From Natronohydrobacter sp. (lineage in GTDB: Bacteria; Pseudomonadota; Alphaproteobacteria; Rhodobacterales; Rhodobacteraceae), in NCBI GenBank assembly GCA_007123015.1, contig SKSL01000139.1, forward strand, positions 1 through 6,360: 6,360 bases of DNA. Direction: 5' to 3'. The position numbers and the translations under genes are program-made. Position 1 is the first letter of the stretch. The number at the start of each line of letters is the position of its first letter. Of the stretch, positions 1 to 5,418 are shown piece after piece. The notes under the pieces are model-generated. The model had not been told where the DNA came from. It saw nothing but the letters and a program-made list of their open reading frames with translations, and did no database searches.

Positions 1-1
1 G

Positions 2-859
2 GCCGTGTTTTATTTTCGCTGGCGCCAGGCCCCTTTTGCGCAAGAGCAGATGCATGCGGGCCTGTTGCGCCCCGACAGCGCGCCTGCGCCGGGGTTGGCC
101 GAGGCCGCGCAAGTCGCGCAGGAACTGGCACAGGCCCCGCTTGTCGAAAGCGCACCGGCACAGGTTGCGCTGATCTTGGATTATGAAAGCGCCTGGGCCT
201 GGTCGGCGCAACCGCAGGGCGCGGATTTCGACTATTTCCGCCTATGCTTTGCCTGGTATCGGGCCCTGCGTCGGTTGGGGCTGAATATCGACATCCTGCC
301 CCCGGACACACCGGATCTGTCGCGCTGGTCGCTGGTGCTTGCACCGGGTCTGTTCACGCTGTCAGACCCCCTGCGCGCAGCATTGCCAAGCTGTCGCGGT
401 GCTGTGGTCTTTGGTCCGCGCGCCAATTCACGAAGCCCTGATTTCGCGATCCCGGTGCCGCTTCCGCCCAATTTGCCGGGTCTTGATGCACAAGTGGTGC
501 GGGTCCAGAGTCTGCCGCCCGGATGTCAAGAGCCTTTGCAGGGGGGAGGGGCATTCGTGCATTGGGTTGAGGATCTCGAAGGCTCTGCCGAGCTACGCTT
601 GCGGCGCGCAGATGGCAGCGCTGCGATGGTCTCTGCCGGGGGGATCCGCTATCTTGCGGGCTGGCCAGAGGATGCCAGTTTGCAGGCGCTTCTGCGCGAT
701 CTTTGCGCTGAACAGGGCATCGGCACCCAGGATATGCCCGATACTCTGCGCCAGCGCCGCGCGGGCGGGCAGCGCTATATCTTCAATTACGGGGCCAAGG
801 CCGTCACATGGCAAGACCAGCAGATCCTGCCCGCTGATCTATGTGTGATCCCTGATTGA
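2..859 (+). CDS. GH42 beta-galactosidase, C-terminal part (5' end outside window)
   Basis: This is the C-terminal 285 codons or so of a glycoside hydrolase family 42 beta-galactosidase, which removes terminal beta-galactosyl residues from oligosaccharides. The frame is open to the window's left edge, so the GTG at 5 is an internal Val codon and not a start. The first 20 or so residues (FRWRQAPFAQEQMHAGLLRP) match the end of the GH42 catalytic barrel, where a FRWRQ-type segment is conserved. Next comes an alpha/beta region (about residues 50-215, starting at APAQVALILDYES) that fits the GATase-like middle (trimerisation) domain. A short C-terminal beta domain follows, containing a YIFNYGAKAVTW stretch. 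GH42 enzymes are usually about 650-700 residues, so more than half, including both catalytic glutamates, lies upstream. There is no signal peptide information. It faces the minus-strand cluster and is probably the last gene of a sugar-use operon unrelated to it. Confidence 0.85.
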   Translation, partial: AVFYFRWRQAPFAQEQMHAGLLRPDSAPAPGLAEAAQVAQELAQAPLVESAPAQVALILDYESAWAWSAQPQGADFDYFRLCFAWYRALRRLGLNIDILPPDTPDLSRWSLVLAPGLFTLSDPLRAALPSCRGAVVFGPRANSRSPDFAIPVPLPPNLPGLDAQVVRVQSLPPGCQEPLQGGGAFVHWVEDLEGSAELRLRRADGSAAMVSAGGIRYLAGWPEDASLQALLRDLCAEQGIGTQDMPDTLRQRRAGGQRYIFNYGAKAVTWQDQQILPADLCVIPD

Positions 860-867
860 GTGACCGC

Positions 868-884
868 GCTGCGCCTTGCGCAGC
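868..884. terminator. Hairpin between convergent genes, likely bidirectional terminator
   Basis: A perfect 7-bp inverted repeat (GCTGCGC / GCGCAGC, 868-874 and 878-884) with a CTT loop lies in the 30-base gap between the GH42 stop (857-859) and the reductase stop (890-892). Its position between converging genes suggests a shared terminator. There is no T-run on either side, so it is not a textbook intrinsic terminator, and a 3-base loop is tight. Confidence 0.5.
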
Positions 885-889
885 AGCGA

Positions 890-2128
890 TCACACAGCCG
901 CTTTCAGGTCTGCTTCCGGGTCGCGCACCTCGTCAGGACTTGGAGAGATTCCCTGCTCCAGCCAGCGTTTTCCAGTCATATAGGCGCGCGGGTCGGACAA
1001 GGCGTCGACTGCCAGAAGTGTTGTGCCGCGGAAATACCAGACAGACCCGGTGCCGGGTCTGGGTCCGGGCCGGAAAACTGTGTTGTCTGCCCCGATATTC
1101 AGCCCCGCGATCTGGAGCTTCCTGTCATATTGATCTGACCAGAACCAGGGCGTGGGGGCATAGGCTGACGCGTTGCCCTGCAGCGTATTGGCCAAGGCCC
1201 GTGCCTGATCACAGGCATTCTGCACGCTTTCCAGCCGCATCATGCGCCCGGCAATCGGGAAGGCCGCCGCGTCGCCAATCGCATATATCGCAGGGTCTGA
1301 ACTACGGCACAGCGCATCCACCAGAACCCCGCCGCCGGCTGTATCCAGACATTCAAGCCCGGCTTCGCGGGCAAGCGCATCATTTGCCAGTGCCCCGATC
1401 CCGATGATCACGATATCCGCCGGACACCGGGTGCCGTCACTGAGGCGCACCTCTTCCACAGCCCCAGTGGGGCCGGGCATGATCTGGTCAACACCGACAC
1501 CTTCGCGCAGTGTCACCCCCTGGGCAGAGTGCAGATCGCGCATCATATCGGCTGTGATGTCGCAGGCGACGCGCGCAAGGATACGCGGGGCTGCTTCGAC
1601 CAGTGTGACCTGCAAGCCCTGCATGCGGGCAATCGCGGCCGCTTCCAGCCCGATATAGCCGCCGCCCACGACAACAAGACGGTGGGCCTCGGCGAGCTCT
1701 GGTTCCAGCCGGTCGATATCGTCGATGCCGCGCAGCGTATGGACCCCCGGCAATGCGCCGCCCAGGTTTTCGGGAAAACTGCGCGGGCGGCTCCCTGTTG
1801 CCAGCACGAGCGTTTCATAGCCAAAGCGGCGCCCATCTGTGCTGATCACCTCGCGCGCCTGCCGGTCCAGTGCATGTGCCTGCCATTGGGTCAGCAGAGT
1901 GATGTCATTCTCGACATACCAGGCATGCGGTTTCAACCACAGGCGCTCTTTCTCCATCTTGCCGGACAGATAGGCTTTCGAGAGTGGGGGGCGCTGATAA
2001 GGCGGGTGTGCTTCTTCGCCCAGAAGCGCGATCGAGCGCTGATCACCTGCGCGCCGCAAGCTTTCTGCCAATGTAAGCGCGGCCTGACCCGCGCCGATCA
2101 CGACCAGCTCTGCCCTGTCCTGCATCAT
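890..2128 (-). CDS. FAD-dependent NAD(P)H oxidoreductase, ferredoxin/rubredoxin reductase type
   Basis: This is a pyridine nucleotide-disulfide oxidoreductase-fold flavoprotein of about 412 residues, the usual length of ferredoxin, rubredoxin and putidaredoxin reductases (the BphA4/CamA/ThcD group). These move electrons from NAD(P)H through FAD to a small iron-sulfur protein. Visible motifs: the FAD dinucleotide fold VVIGAGQAA (residues 9-17), PYQRPPLSK (43-51) typical of this group, LATGSRPR (109-116), the NAD(P)H-binding fold VVVGGGYIGLEAA (152-164), and the second FAD site YAIGDAA (282-288). A reductase C-terminal domain begins near PTPWFWSDQYD. No redox-active CxxxxC is seen, which excludes the glutathione/lipoamide reductase type. 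The ATG at 2128 (or the adjacent one at 2125) is chosen because it lies just before the FAD fold; a start at 2161 would run through the inverted repeat at 2148-2185. It is the last gene of the minus-strand series, 60 bases after cynS. No ferredoxin or oxygenase partner is in the window. Confidence 0.88.
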   Translation of the reverse strand: MMQDRAELVVIGAGQAALTLAESLRRAGDQRSIALLGEEAHPPYQRPPLSKAYLSGKMEKERLWLKPHAWYVENDITLLTQWQAHALDRQAREVISTDGRRFGYETLVLATGSRPRSFPENLGGALPGVHTLRGIDDIDRLEPELAEAHRLVVVGGGYIGLEAAAIARMQGLQVTLVEAAPRILARVACDITADMMRDLHSAQGVTLREGVGVDQIMPGPTGAVEEVRLSDGTRCPADIVIIGIGALANDALAREAGLECLDTAGGGVLVDALCRSSDPAIYAIGDAAAFPIAGRMMRLESVQNACDQARALANTLQGNASAYAPTPWFWSDQYDRKLQIAGLNIGADNTVFRPGPRPGTGSVWYFRGTTLLAVDALSDPRAYMTGKRWLEQGISPSPDEVRDPEADLKAAV

Positions 2129-2147
2129 TCTGCCTGCCCTGTTTGTG

Positions 2148-2185
2148 GCAGCGCTACGCAAAGCTGCGGCCCTGCGTAGCGCTGC
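2148..2185 (-). terminator. Perfect 13-bp inverted repeat after cynS (terminator or mRNA-stabilising hairpin)
   Basis: The arms at 2148-2160 and 2173-2185 (GCAGCGCTACGCA and its exact reverse complement) enclose a 12-base loop. The far arm begins 4 bases after the cynS stop codon and the structure ends 19 bases before the reductase start. It is very stable on paper, but no T-run follows on the minus strand. It may therefore weaken read-through into the reductase gene, or protect the 3' end of the upstream mRNA, more than end transcription fully. It could also be a repeated extragenic palindrome. Confidence 0.65.
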
Positions 2186-2188
2186 GTC

Positions 2189-2659
2189 TTACCAATCGTT
2201 GTATTTCAGGAATTTGCCGGTCATTTCGACTTTGACCCGGTCGCCTTTGGGGTGCTCGACCCGAGTGATATACATGTCGAAATCAATCGCCGACATGATG
2301 CCATCGCCAAATTCTTCCTGAATGATGGCCTTCATGGTGGGGCCATAGACGCCGACAATCTCATACAGACGGTAGATGCAGGGATCTGTCGGCACTGCCT
2401 GTTCCCAGATCTTGGTCGGATATTCCATCAGCACGCTGACCGCCTCTTCCGGCAGATCCAGCGCCGCCACCAGATTGCGCGCAGCGTCTTCCGGCATGGA
2501 ATTCAGGCCCATGGCCGCAGAATGTGTGAAAACTGGGGATTTGCCAGTCTTCTCGGCAATCTCGGCCCAGGTCAGGCCCATCTTCTTCTTGGCCACCAGA
2601 ACCATGGCCGCCACATCATCCTTGGTCATCATCGGTTCCGTGAAGGGAGAGTCTTTCAT
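2189..2659 (-). CDS. cynS: Cyanate hydratase (cyanase)
   Basis: Cyanase catalyses the bicarbonate-dependent breakdown of cyanate to ammonia and CO2 (through carbamate) in the cytoplasm. It allows growth on cyanate as a nitrogen source and removes a toxic carbamoylating agent. The protein has 156 residues, the same as the E. coli enzyme. An N-terminal helical domain (about 10-80, with the helix-turn-helix-like TWAEIAEKTGKSPVF) precedes the C-terminal catalytic domain. All three catalytic residues are present, one position later than in E. coli: Arg97 and Glu100 in YRLYE, and Ser123 in GDGIMSAIDF. The surrounding VYGPTMKAIIQEEFGDG and the closing GKFLKYNDW are also typical. The ATG at 2659 has an AAAAGGA ribosome site 8 bases upstream. 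The gene lies 38 bases after the sulfurtransferase gene and is followed by a strong hairpin. No CynR-like regulator or carbonic anhydrase (CynT) is in the window. Confidence 0.97.
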   Translation of the reverse strand: MKDSPFTEPMMTKDDVAAMVLVAKKKMGLTWAEIAEKTGKSPVFTHSAAMGLNSMPEDAARNLVAALDLPEEAVSVLMEYPTKIWEQAVPTDPCIYRLYEIVGVYGPTMKAIIQEEFGDGIMSAIDFDMYITRVEHPKGDRVKVEMTGKFLKYNDW

Positions 2660-2697
2660 TTGAGTGGTCCTTTTCAGTTATGGGAGAAAACGGGAGA

Positions 2698-3546
2698 TCA
2701 GAGCGCGTAGGGGCGTCCTTCTTCTATCGGTAGCGACGGGTCGCGCGACCATTCATTCCAGCTGCCGAAATAGATGCGCACATCCGCCACCCCGGCCTGT
2801 TTCAGCGCCAGATAGCTGTTCGAGGCCCGCGCACCCTTGAAGCAGTACAGATAGACCGGCATGCTTGGGCTGATGCCGACAGTGGCCAGTTCTGCCAGCA
2901 CTTCATCAGCAGATTTAAGACGCGGGCCATCCGCGGTGGGCTTCATCAGCCGGTACCATTCGATCCAGCGCGCACCGGGAATACGGCCCTTGCGCGGGCA
3001 GAAATCCTTGCCATAGGGTGACGAGCTTTCCGCGATCCATTCATCCACATCGCGCACGTCGAGAATGGCCGCATCGCCGCTATCGAGGGCGGCCAGCATA
3101 TCATCGCGGGTCAGCAGGACCGATGCGCCAGCGGGATCTATCGGGAACTCAGCAGGCTCTGGGGTCACAGGTGCCGTATCGAGTGGCAGGCCCGCTGCGA
3201 CCCAGGCTTCGATCCCGCCATCAAGCACGGCCTTTTTCGGATAGCCAAGAAAATCCAGCAGGAAATAGCCGCGGCAGGACTGACCGAAGCCCGTATTCAT
3301 CGACCCTTCATAGATCACGGCCGTCTCGGCGCCGGAAAGTCCGGCCGCCCCAAAGGCCGCAGCGAAGGTCTGCGTCATCTGTGCAATGCCTTCAGCGTCG
3401 GACGTGGCGAGGAAGGTAAAGATCTCATGCAGATTGACTGCGCCGGGAAGGTGTCCGGCGGCATAGGCTTCCGGCGCGCGCGTGTCGATGATGACGACAT
3501 TCTCCATCGCTTTCAACTGATCGGCAGAGATGAGTGCATCTGTCAT
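2698..3546 (-). CDS. Two-domain rhodanese-type sulfurtransferase
   Basis: This 282-residue protein has tandem rhodanese domains, like thiosulfate:cyanide and 3-mercaptopyruvate sulfurtransferases (E. coli SseA is of similar size). These enzymes pass a sulfane sulfur, held as a Cys persulfide, to cyanide or another thiol acceptor. The N-terminal domain (about 5-122) begins with VVIIDTRAPEAYAAGHLPGAV; the C-terminal domain (about 145-275) has ILDVRDVDEW and KGRIPGARW. The catalytic loop is C235-FKGAR-A241 after VYLY. A Lys two places after the Cys resembles the rhodanese CRKGVT loop more than the mercaptopyruvate CGSGVT loop, which hints at thiosulfate or another anionic donor. The start at 3546 is chosen because an AGGGGA site lies 6 bases upstream and the rhodanese fold begins directly after; longer in-frame sequence upstream (to 3789) overlaps the preceding gene and has no rhodanese character. 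No signal peptide, so cytoplasmic. It sits directly before cynS. Confidence 0.9.
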   Translation of the reverse strand: MTDALISADQLKAMENVVIIDTRAPEAYAAGHLPGAVNLHEIFTFLATSDAEGIAQMTQTFAAAFGAAGLSGAETAVIYEGSMNTGFGQSCRGYFLLDFLGYPKKAVLDGGIEAWVAAGLPLDTAPVTPEPAEFPIDPAGASVLLTRDDMLAALDSGDAAILDVRDVDEWIAESSSPYGKDFCPRKGRIPGARWIEWYRLMKPTADGPRLKSADEVLAELATVGISPSMPVYLYCFKGARASNSYLALKQAGVADVRIYFGSWNEWSRDPSLPIEEGRPYAL

Positions 3547-3552
3547 GTGTTT

Positions 3553-3558
3553 TCCCCT
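3553..3558 (-). promoter_or_regulatory. Ribosome binding site fixing the sulfurtransferase start
   Basis: The minus strand reads AGGGGA, 6 bases before the ATG at 3546. This supports that start over in-frame codons farther upstream, which lie inside the preceding flavoprotein gene. Confidence 0.65.
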
Positions 3559-3602
3559 GTTGGTTTGCGTGTGGTTGTTGTGGATTTCAGGCAAAGGGAT
3601 AG

Positions 3603-3624
3603 GCGCTTGTTCAGGTTCAAGCGC
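3603..3624 (-). terminator. Hairpin on the stop codon of the flavoprotein gene
   Basis: A perfect 7-bp inverted repeat (GCGCTTG at 3603-3609, CAAGCGC at 3618-3624) with an 8-base loop includes the TGA stop of the acyl-CoA-dehydrogenase-like gene (3617-3619). It is moderately stable, with only a short weak pyrimidine stretch (CCTATCCCTTT) downstream on the minus strand. A partial terminator or mRNA processing site is possible; chance is not excluded. Confidence 0.35.
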
Positions 3625-4756
3625 TGGCCCCCATATCGGCCAGCATCTTGCGCAGCTGTTTCGTGGCTGGTGTGACAATTGCGACGAAATAGCTTTCGCG
3701 CAGGCGGCGCTGTGCAGCCCCATGGGTGACATATCCGCGCGCGCCCTGATGCAGCATCGCGTTATGCGCTGCGGCCACGGACAGATCACCCGCGGCCAGC
3801 CGGGCCTTGATCACCCGGATGAAATAGGCGTCCGACGTGTCATAGGGGGTCTTGCAAAGCTCGAACACCTCGGCTTTCAGACCTTCAAGCTTTTCGCGGA
3901 AATCTTCGGGCTGATCGGGCAGATGCTGGTTGACGTGACCCAGCTGGCCGCGCACTTGCTCCATCAGCGCGATGCAGCCTTCGATCATGCCAAATGCCAT
4001 CCCCGATTGCAGCAGGATGAACCCGGCGCGGATTTTTGGTACATACGCATTGATCGGATCCGCGATGATCTGCGCGTCCGGGACAAAGGCGTCGCGACAC
4101 TGCACGCCATATGTGCGTGTGCCTTCAAGCGCTACGAAATGATCATTCGACACCAGTTTGACGCCATCGCCGCGCCCATGCAGGACCATCATGATCCGCT
4201 CGCCCGCGCGGGGACCTTCGGGAATCTCGCTGATCACGGCAAACCAGGCGTCTTCGCTGATATTGCTCACCCAGGGCAAGGTGCCGCGCAAAGTGTAGCC
4301 GCCCTCGACCGGGGTGGCTTTCAGCTTCATCTGTTCGATCCCGAACAGCGTCTTCATCGGGTTGGACAGACCTGTTCCGCCCAGCACCTTGCCCGTGGCG
4401 ACATCTGCGCCCAAGCTCGCCTGCAGCGCCGTGTTGTCCGAGTTGAAGATATACCAGCCCAGCGCTGACTGGCACCACATGCAGAACGCAGTCGAGAGAC
4501 ATTCGCGTCCAGCACGCGCCATGGCAGTGATCGTTGTCTCAAGATCAAGCACACCGCCCGGGGCGGGCAAATGCCGCTGATAGGCACCGGCTGTGCCAAA
4601 ACTGCGCATCACGGCTTCGGGATAGAGCCCGTCCGCGTCAATCGCGCGCACAAGCGGCACAAGGTCAGAGGCGGCGATCCGATCCGCATCTGTCAGAACC
4701 TGATCTGCATCAGGCATATCCAGCGGGGGCACCAAGGGGGCTAGGTCTAGGGACAT
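3617..4756 (-). CDS. Acyl-CoA-dehydrogenase-fold flavoprotein lacking the catalytic glutamate
   Basis: This 379-residue protein matches the length and layout of the acyl-CoA dehydrogenase superfamily: a helical N-terminal part (about 15-120), a beta middle domain (about 125-235, GGTGLSNPMK then GYTLRGTLPWVSN and DAWFAVISE) and a helical C-terminal part (about 240-375). In medium-chain dehydrogenases the C-terminal signature GGNGFNTE-YPVEKLMRD carries the catalytic base Glu. Here the aligned stretch is GARGYVTH-GAAQRRLRE, placing His345 at the Glu position. A normal alpha,beta-dehydrogenation of a CoA ester is therefore unlikely. The same fold serves flavin monooxygenases (the DszC and SfnB/SfnC groups) that act on sulfur or nitrogen compounds, so an oxygenase or other flavin role is the best inference. 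A Cys-rich stretch, C86 to C95 (CLSTAFCMWC), is also notable. The ATG at 4756 has AGGAG (4763-4767) 6 bases upstream. No dedicated flavin reductase gene is visible, and the substrate is unknown. Confidence 0.82.
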   Translation of the reverse strand: MSLDLAPLVPPLDMPDADQVLTDADRIAASDLVPLVRAIDADGLYPEAVMRSFGTAGAYQRHLPAPGGVLDLETTITAMARAGRECLSTAFCMWCQSALGWYIFNSDNTALQASLGADVATGKVLGGTGLSNPMKTLFGIEQMKLKATPVEGGYTLRGTLPWVSNISEDAWFAVISEIPEGPRAGERIMMVLHGRGDGVKLVSNDHFVALEGTRTYGVQCRDAFVPDAQIIADPINAYVPKIRAGFILLQSGMAFGMIEGCIALMEQVRGQLGHVNQHLPDQPEDFREKLEGLKAEVFELCKTPYDTSDAYFIRVIKARLAAGDLSVAAAHNAMLHQGARGYVTHGAAQRRLRESYFVAIVTPATKQLRKMLADMGASA

Positions 4757-4806
4757 GAGCAGCTCCTGTCAGGGTTTGTGCGATGGCCTGTCGTGCTCAG
4801 ACATCG

Positions 4807-4847
4807 AGAAGAGAAAACAGCGGGGCCGCGAGGGATGCCGCGACCCC
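4807..4847 (-). terminator. Terminator-like hairpin with T-rich tail after the OsmC-like gene
   Basis: On the minus strand, 8 bases after the OsmC-like stop codon (4856-4858), a GC-rich hairpin forms (arms 4822-4830 and 4839-4847: four G-C pairs, one mismatch, four more pairs, 8-base loop). It is followed by GCTGTTTTCTCTTCTC, a T-rich tail. This is the most terminator-like element here. An overlapping alternative hairpin (ATCCCCCTCGGGGT) sits between it and the stop codon. It lies in a 99-base gap, the largest in the cluster, and could separate the transporter/OsmC part from the enzyme part. No clear promoter was recognised in the 50 bases between it and the next start. Confidence 0.55.
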
Positions 4848-4855
4848 GAGGGGGA

Positions 4856-5392
4856 TCAGGCGGCGCTGATCTCCATGTTCACAGGGCGCGAGAATGTGTT
4901 GAAGACGGGCGACCATTTCGCGACATGCGCGATCAGTTCGTCGATCACCTCTTGGGGCGCGTCGGCTTCCATGATGACCTTCATCCGGACATCCGTGAAG
5001 CCAACAGGCTTTTCAGACTGATCGCCTGTGCCCCAGACCGCCGTGATGTTCAGATCGGCTTCCATCTCGATTTCCAGCTTCTGCACCGTGATGCCGCGAT
5101 GCACGGCATTGGCATGCAGACCCACGCAGACGCAGGACCCGAGGGCCGCCAGCGATGCCTCAGAGGGGTTGGGGGCTGTGTCATCCCCCAAAAGCCCAGG
5201 CGGCTCGTCCACGATATAGGGGGGCAGATCGCGGATATAGTTGGCATGGCGGAAACGTCCCTCGGCGACCGTCTTGCAGGTCAGCGTCTTGATCGCTTTC
5301 GGATCCGACTTGCCCTTTTCGATCAGCCCTTCCAGCCCGGTCTTGTCGATCGGGGCCAGGCAGCCTGTCAGAACTGTTGCGGGTTCACCCAT
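4856..5392 (-). CDS. OsmC/Ohr-fold protein, atypical cysteines
   Basis: A 178-residue protein of the OsmC superfamily, whose classical members (OsmC, Ohr) reduce organic hydroperoxides with two cysteines. It has the characteristic core: NPSEASLAALGSCVCVGLHANAVHRGI (about 75-101), where the first conserved Cys follows an ALGSC-type motif (Cys87, with Cys89 beside it), then the beta strands VQKLEIEMEADLN and VRMKVIMEADAP, and the final helix plus SPVFNTFSRPVNME. In classical members the second Cys sits just before the proline of the last motif (CPxS-like); here that place is held by Trp160-Ser161-Pro162. Peroxidase activity by the usual Cys pair is therefore doubtful. About 35-45 extra N-terminal residues precede the core, including Cys11 and Cys39. 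The start at 5392 has a near-perfect ribosome site. It lies 26 bases after the permease gene. A role binding or reducing a sulfur compound is guesswork from the neighbourhood. Confidence 0.87.
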   Translation of the reverse strand: MGEPATVLTGCLAPIDKTGLEGLIEKGKSDPKAIKTLTCKTVAEGRFRHANYIRDLPPYIVDEPPGLLGDDTAPNPSEASLAALGSCVCVGLHANAVHRGITVQKLEIEMEADLNITAVWGTGDQSEKPVGFTDVRMKVIMEADAPQEVIDELIAHVAKWSPVFNTFSRPVNMEISAA

Positions 5393-5398
5393 GATATT

Positions 5399-5406
5399 CC
5401 TCCTTT
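5399..5406 (-). promoter_or_regulatory. Strong ribosome binding site of the OsmC-like gene
   Basis: The minus strand reads AAAGGAGG, 6 bases before the ATG at 5392. It is the best Shine-Dalgarno match in the window and suggests the OsmC-like protein is translated more strongly than its neighbours. Confidence 0.8.
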
Positions 5407-5418
5407 TTGAGATTGGGT

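Noticed and set aside
5..7. GTG at 5 as the start of a 284-residue protein
   Set aside because: The frame is open to the window edge and the protein begins inside the GH42 barrel, so this is an internal Val codon.
856..1407. 183-residue plus-strand open frame starting at the GH42 stop
   Set aside because: Arg- and Pro-rich translation typical of an out-of-frame read of the reductase gene; no motif.
2129..2161. In-frame extension of the reductase to a start at 2161
   Set aside because: The 11 extra residues lie before the FAD fold, run through the arm of the 13-bp inverted repeat, and are not typical of the family.
1529..2179. 216-residue plus-strand open frame opposite the reductase gene
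   Set aside because: It is the mirror of a well-supported gene in GC-rich DNA; its composition (many Cys, His, Gln) matches an antisense shadow and no domain is seen.
3547..3789. In-frame N-terminal extension of the sulfurtransferase (would give 363 residues)
   Set aside because: It overlaps the end of the flavoprotein gene, lacks rhodanese features, and the ATG at 3546 has a good ribosome site directly before the domain start.
3530..4468. 312-residue plus-strand open frame opposite the flavoprotein gene
   Set aside because: Long, but antisense to a clear acyl-CoA-dehydrogenase-fold gene; the sequence has no recognisable motif.
4778..5410. 210-residue plus-strand open frame opposite the OsmC-like gene
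   Set aside because: Antisense shadow; the minus strand has the ribosome site and the conserved domain.
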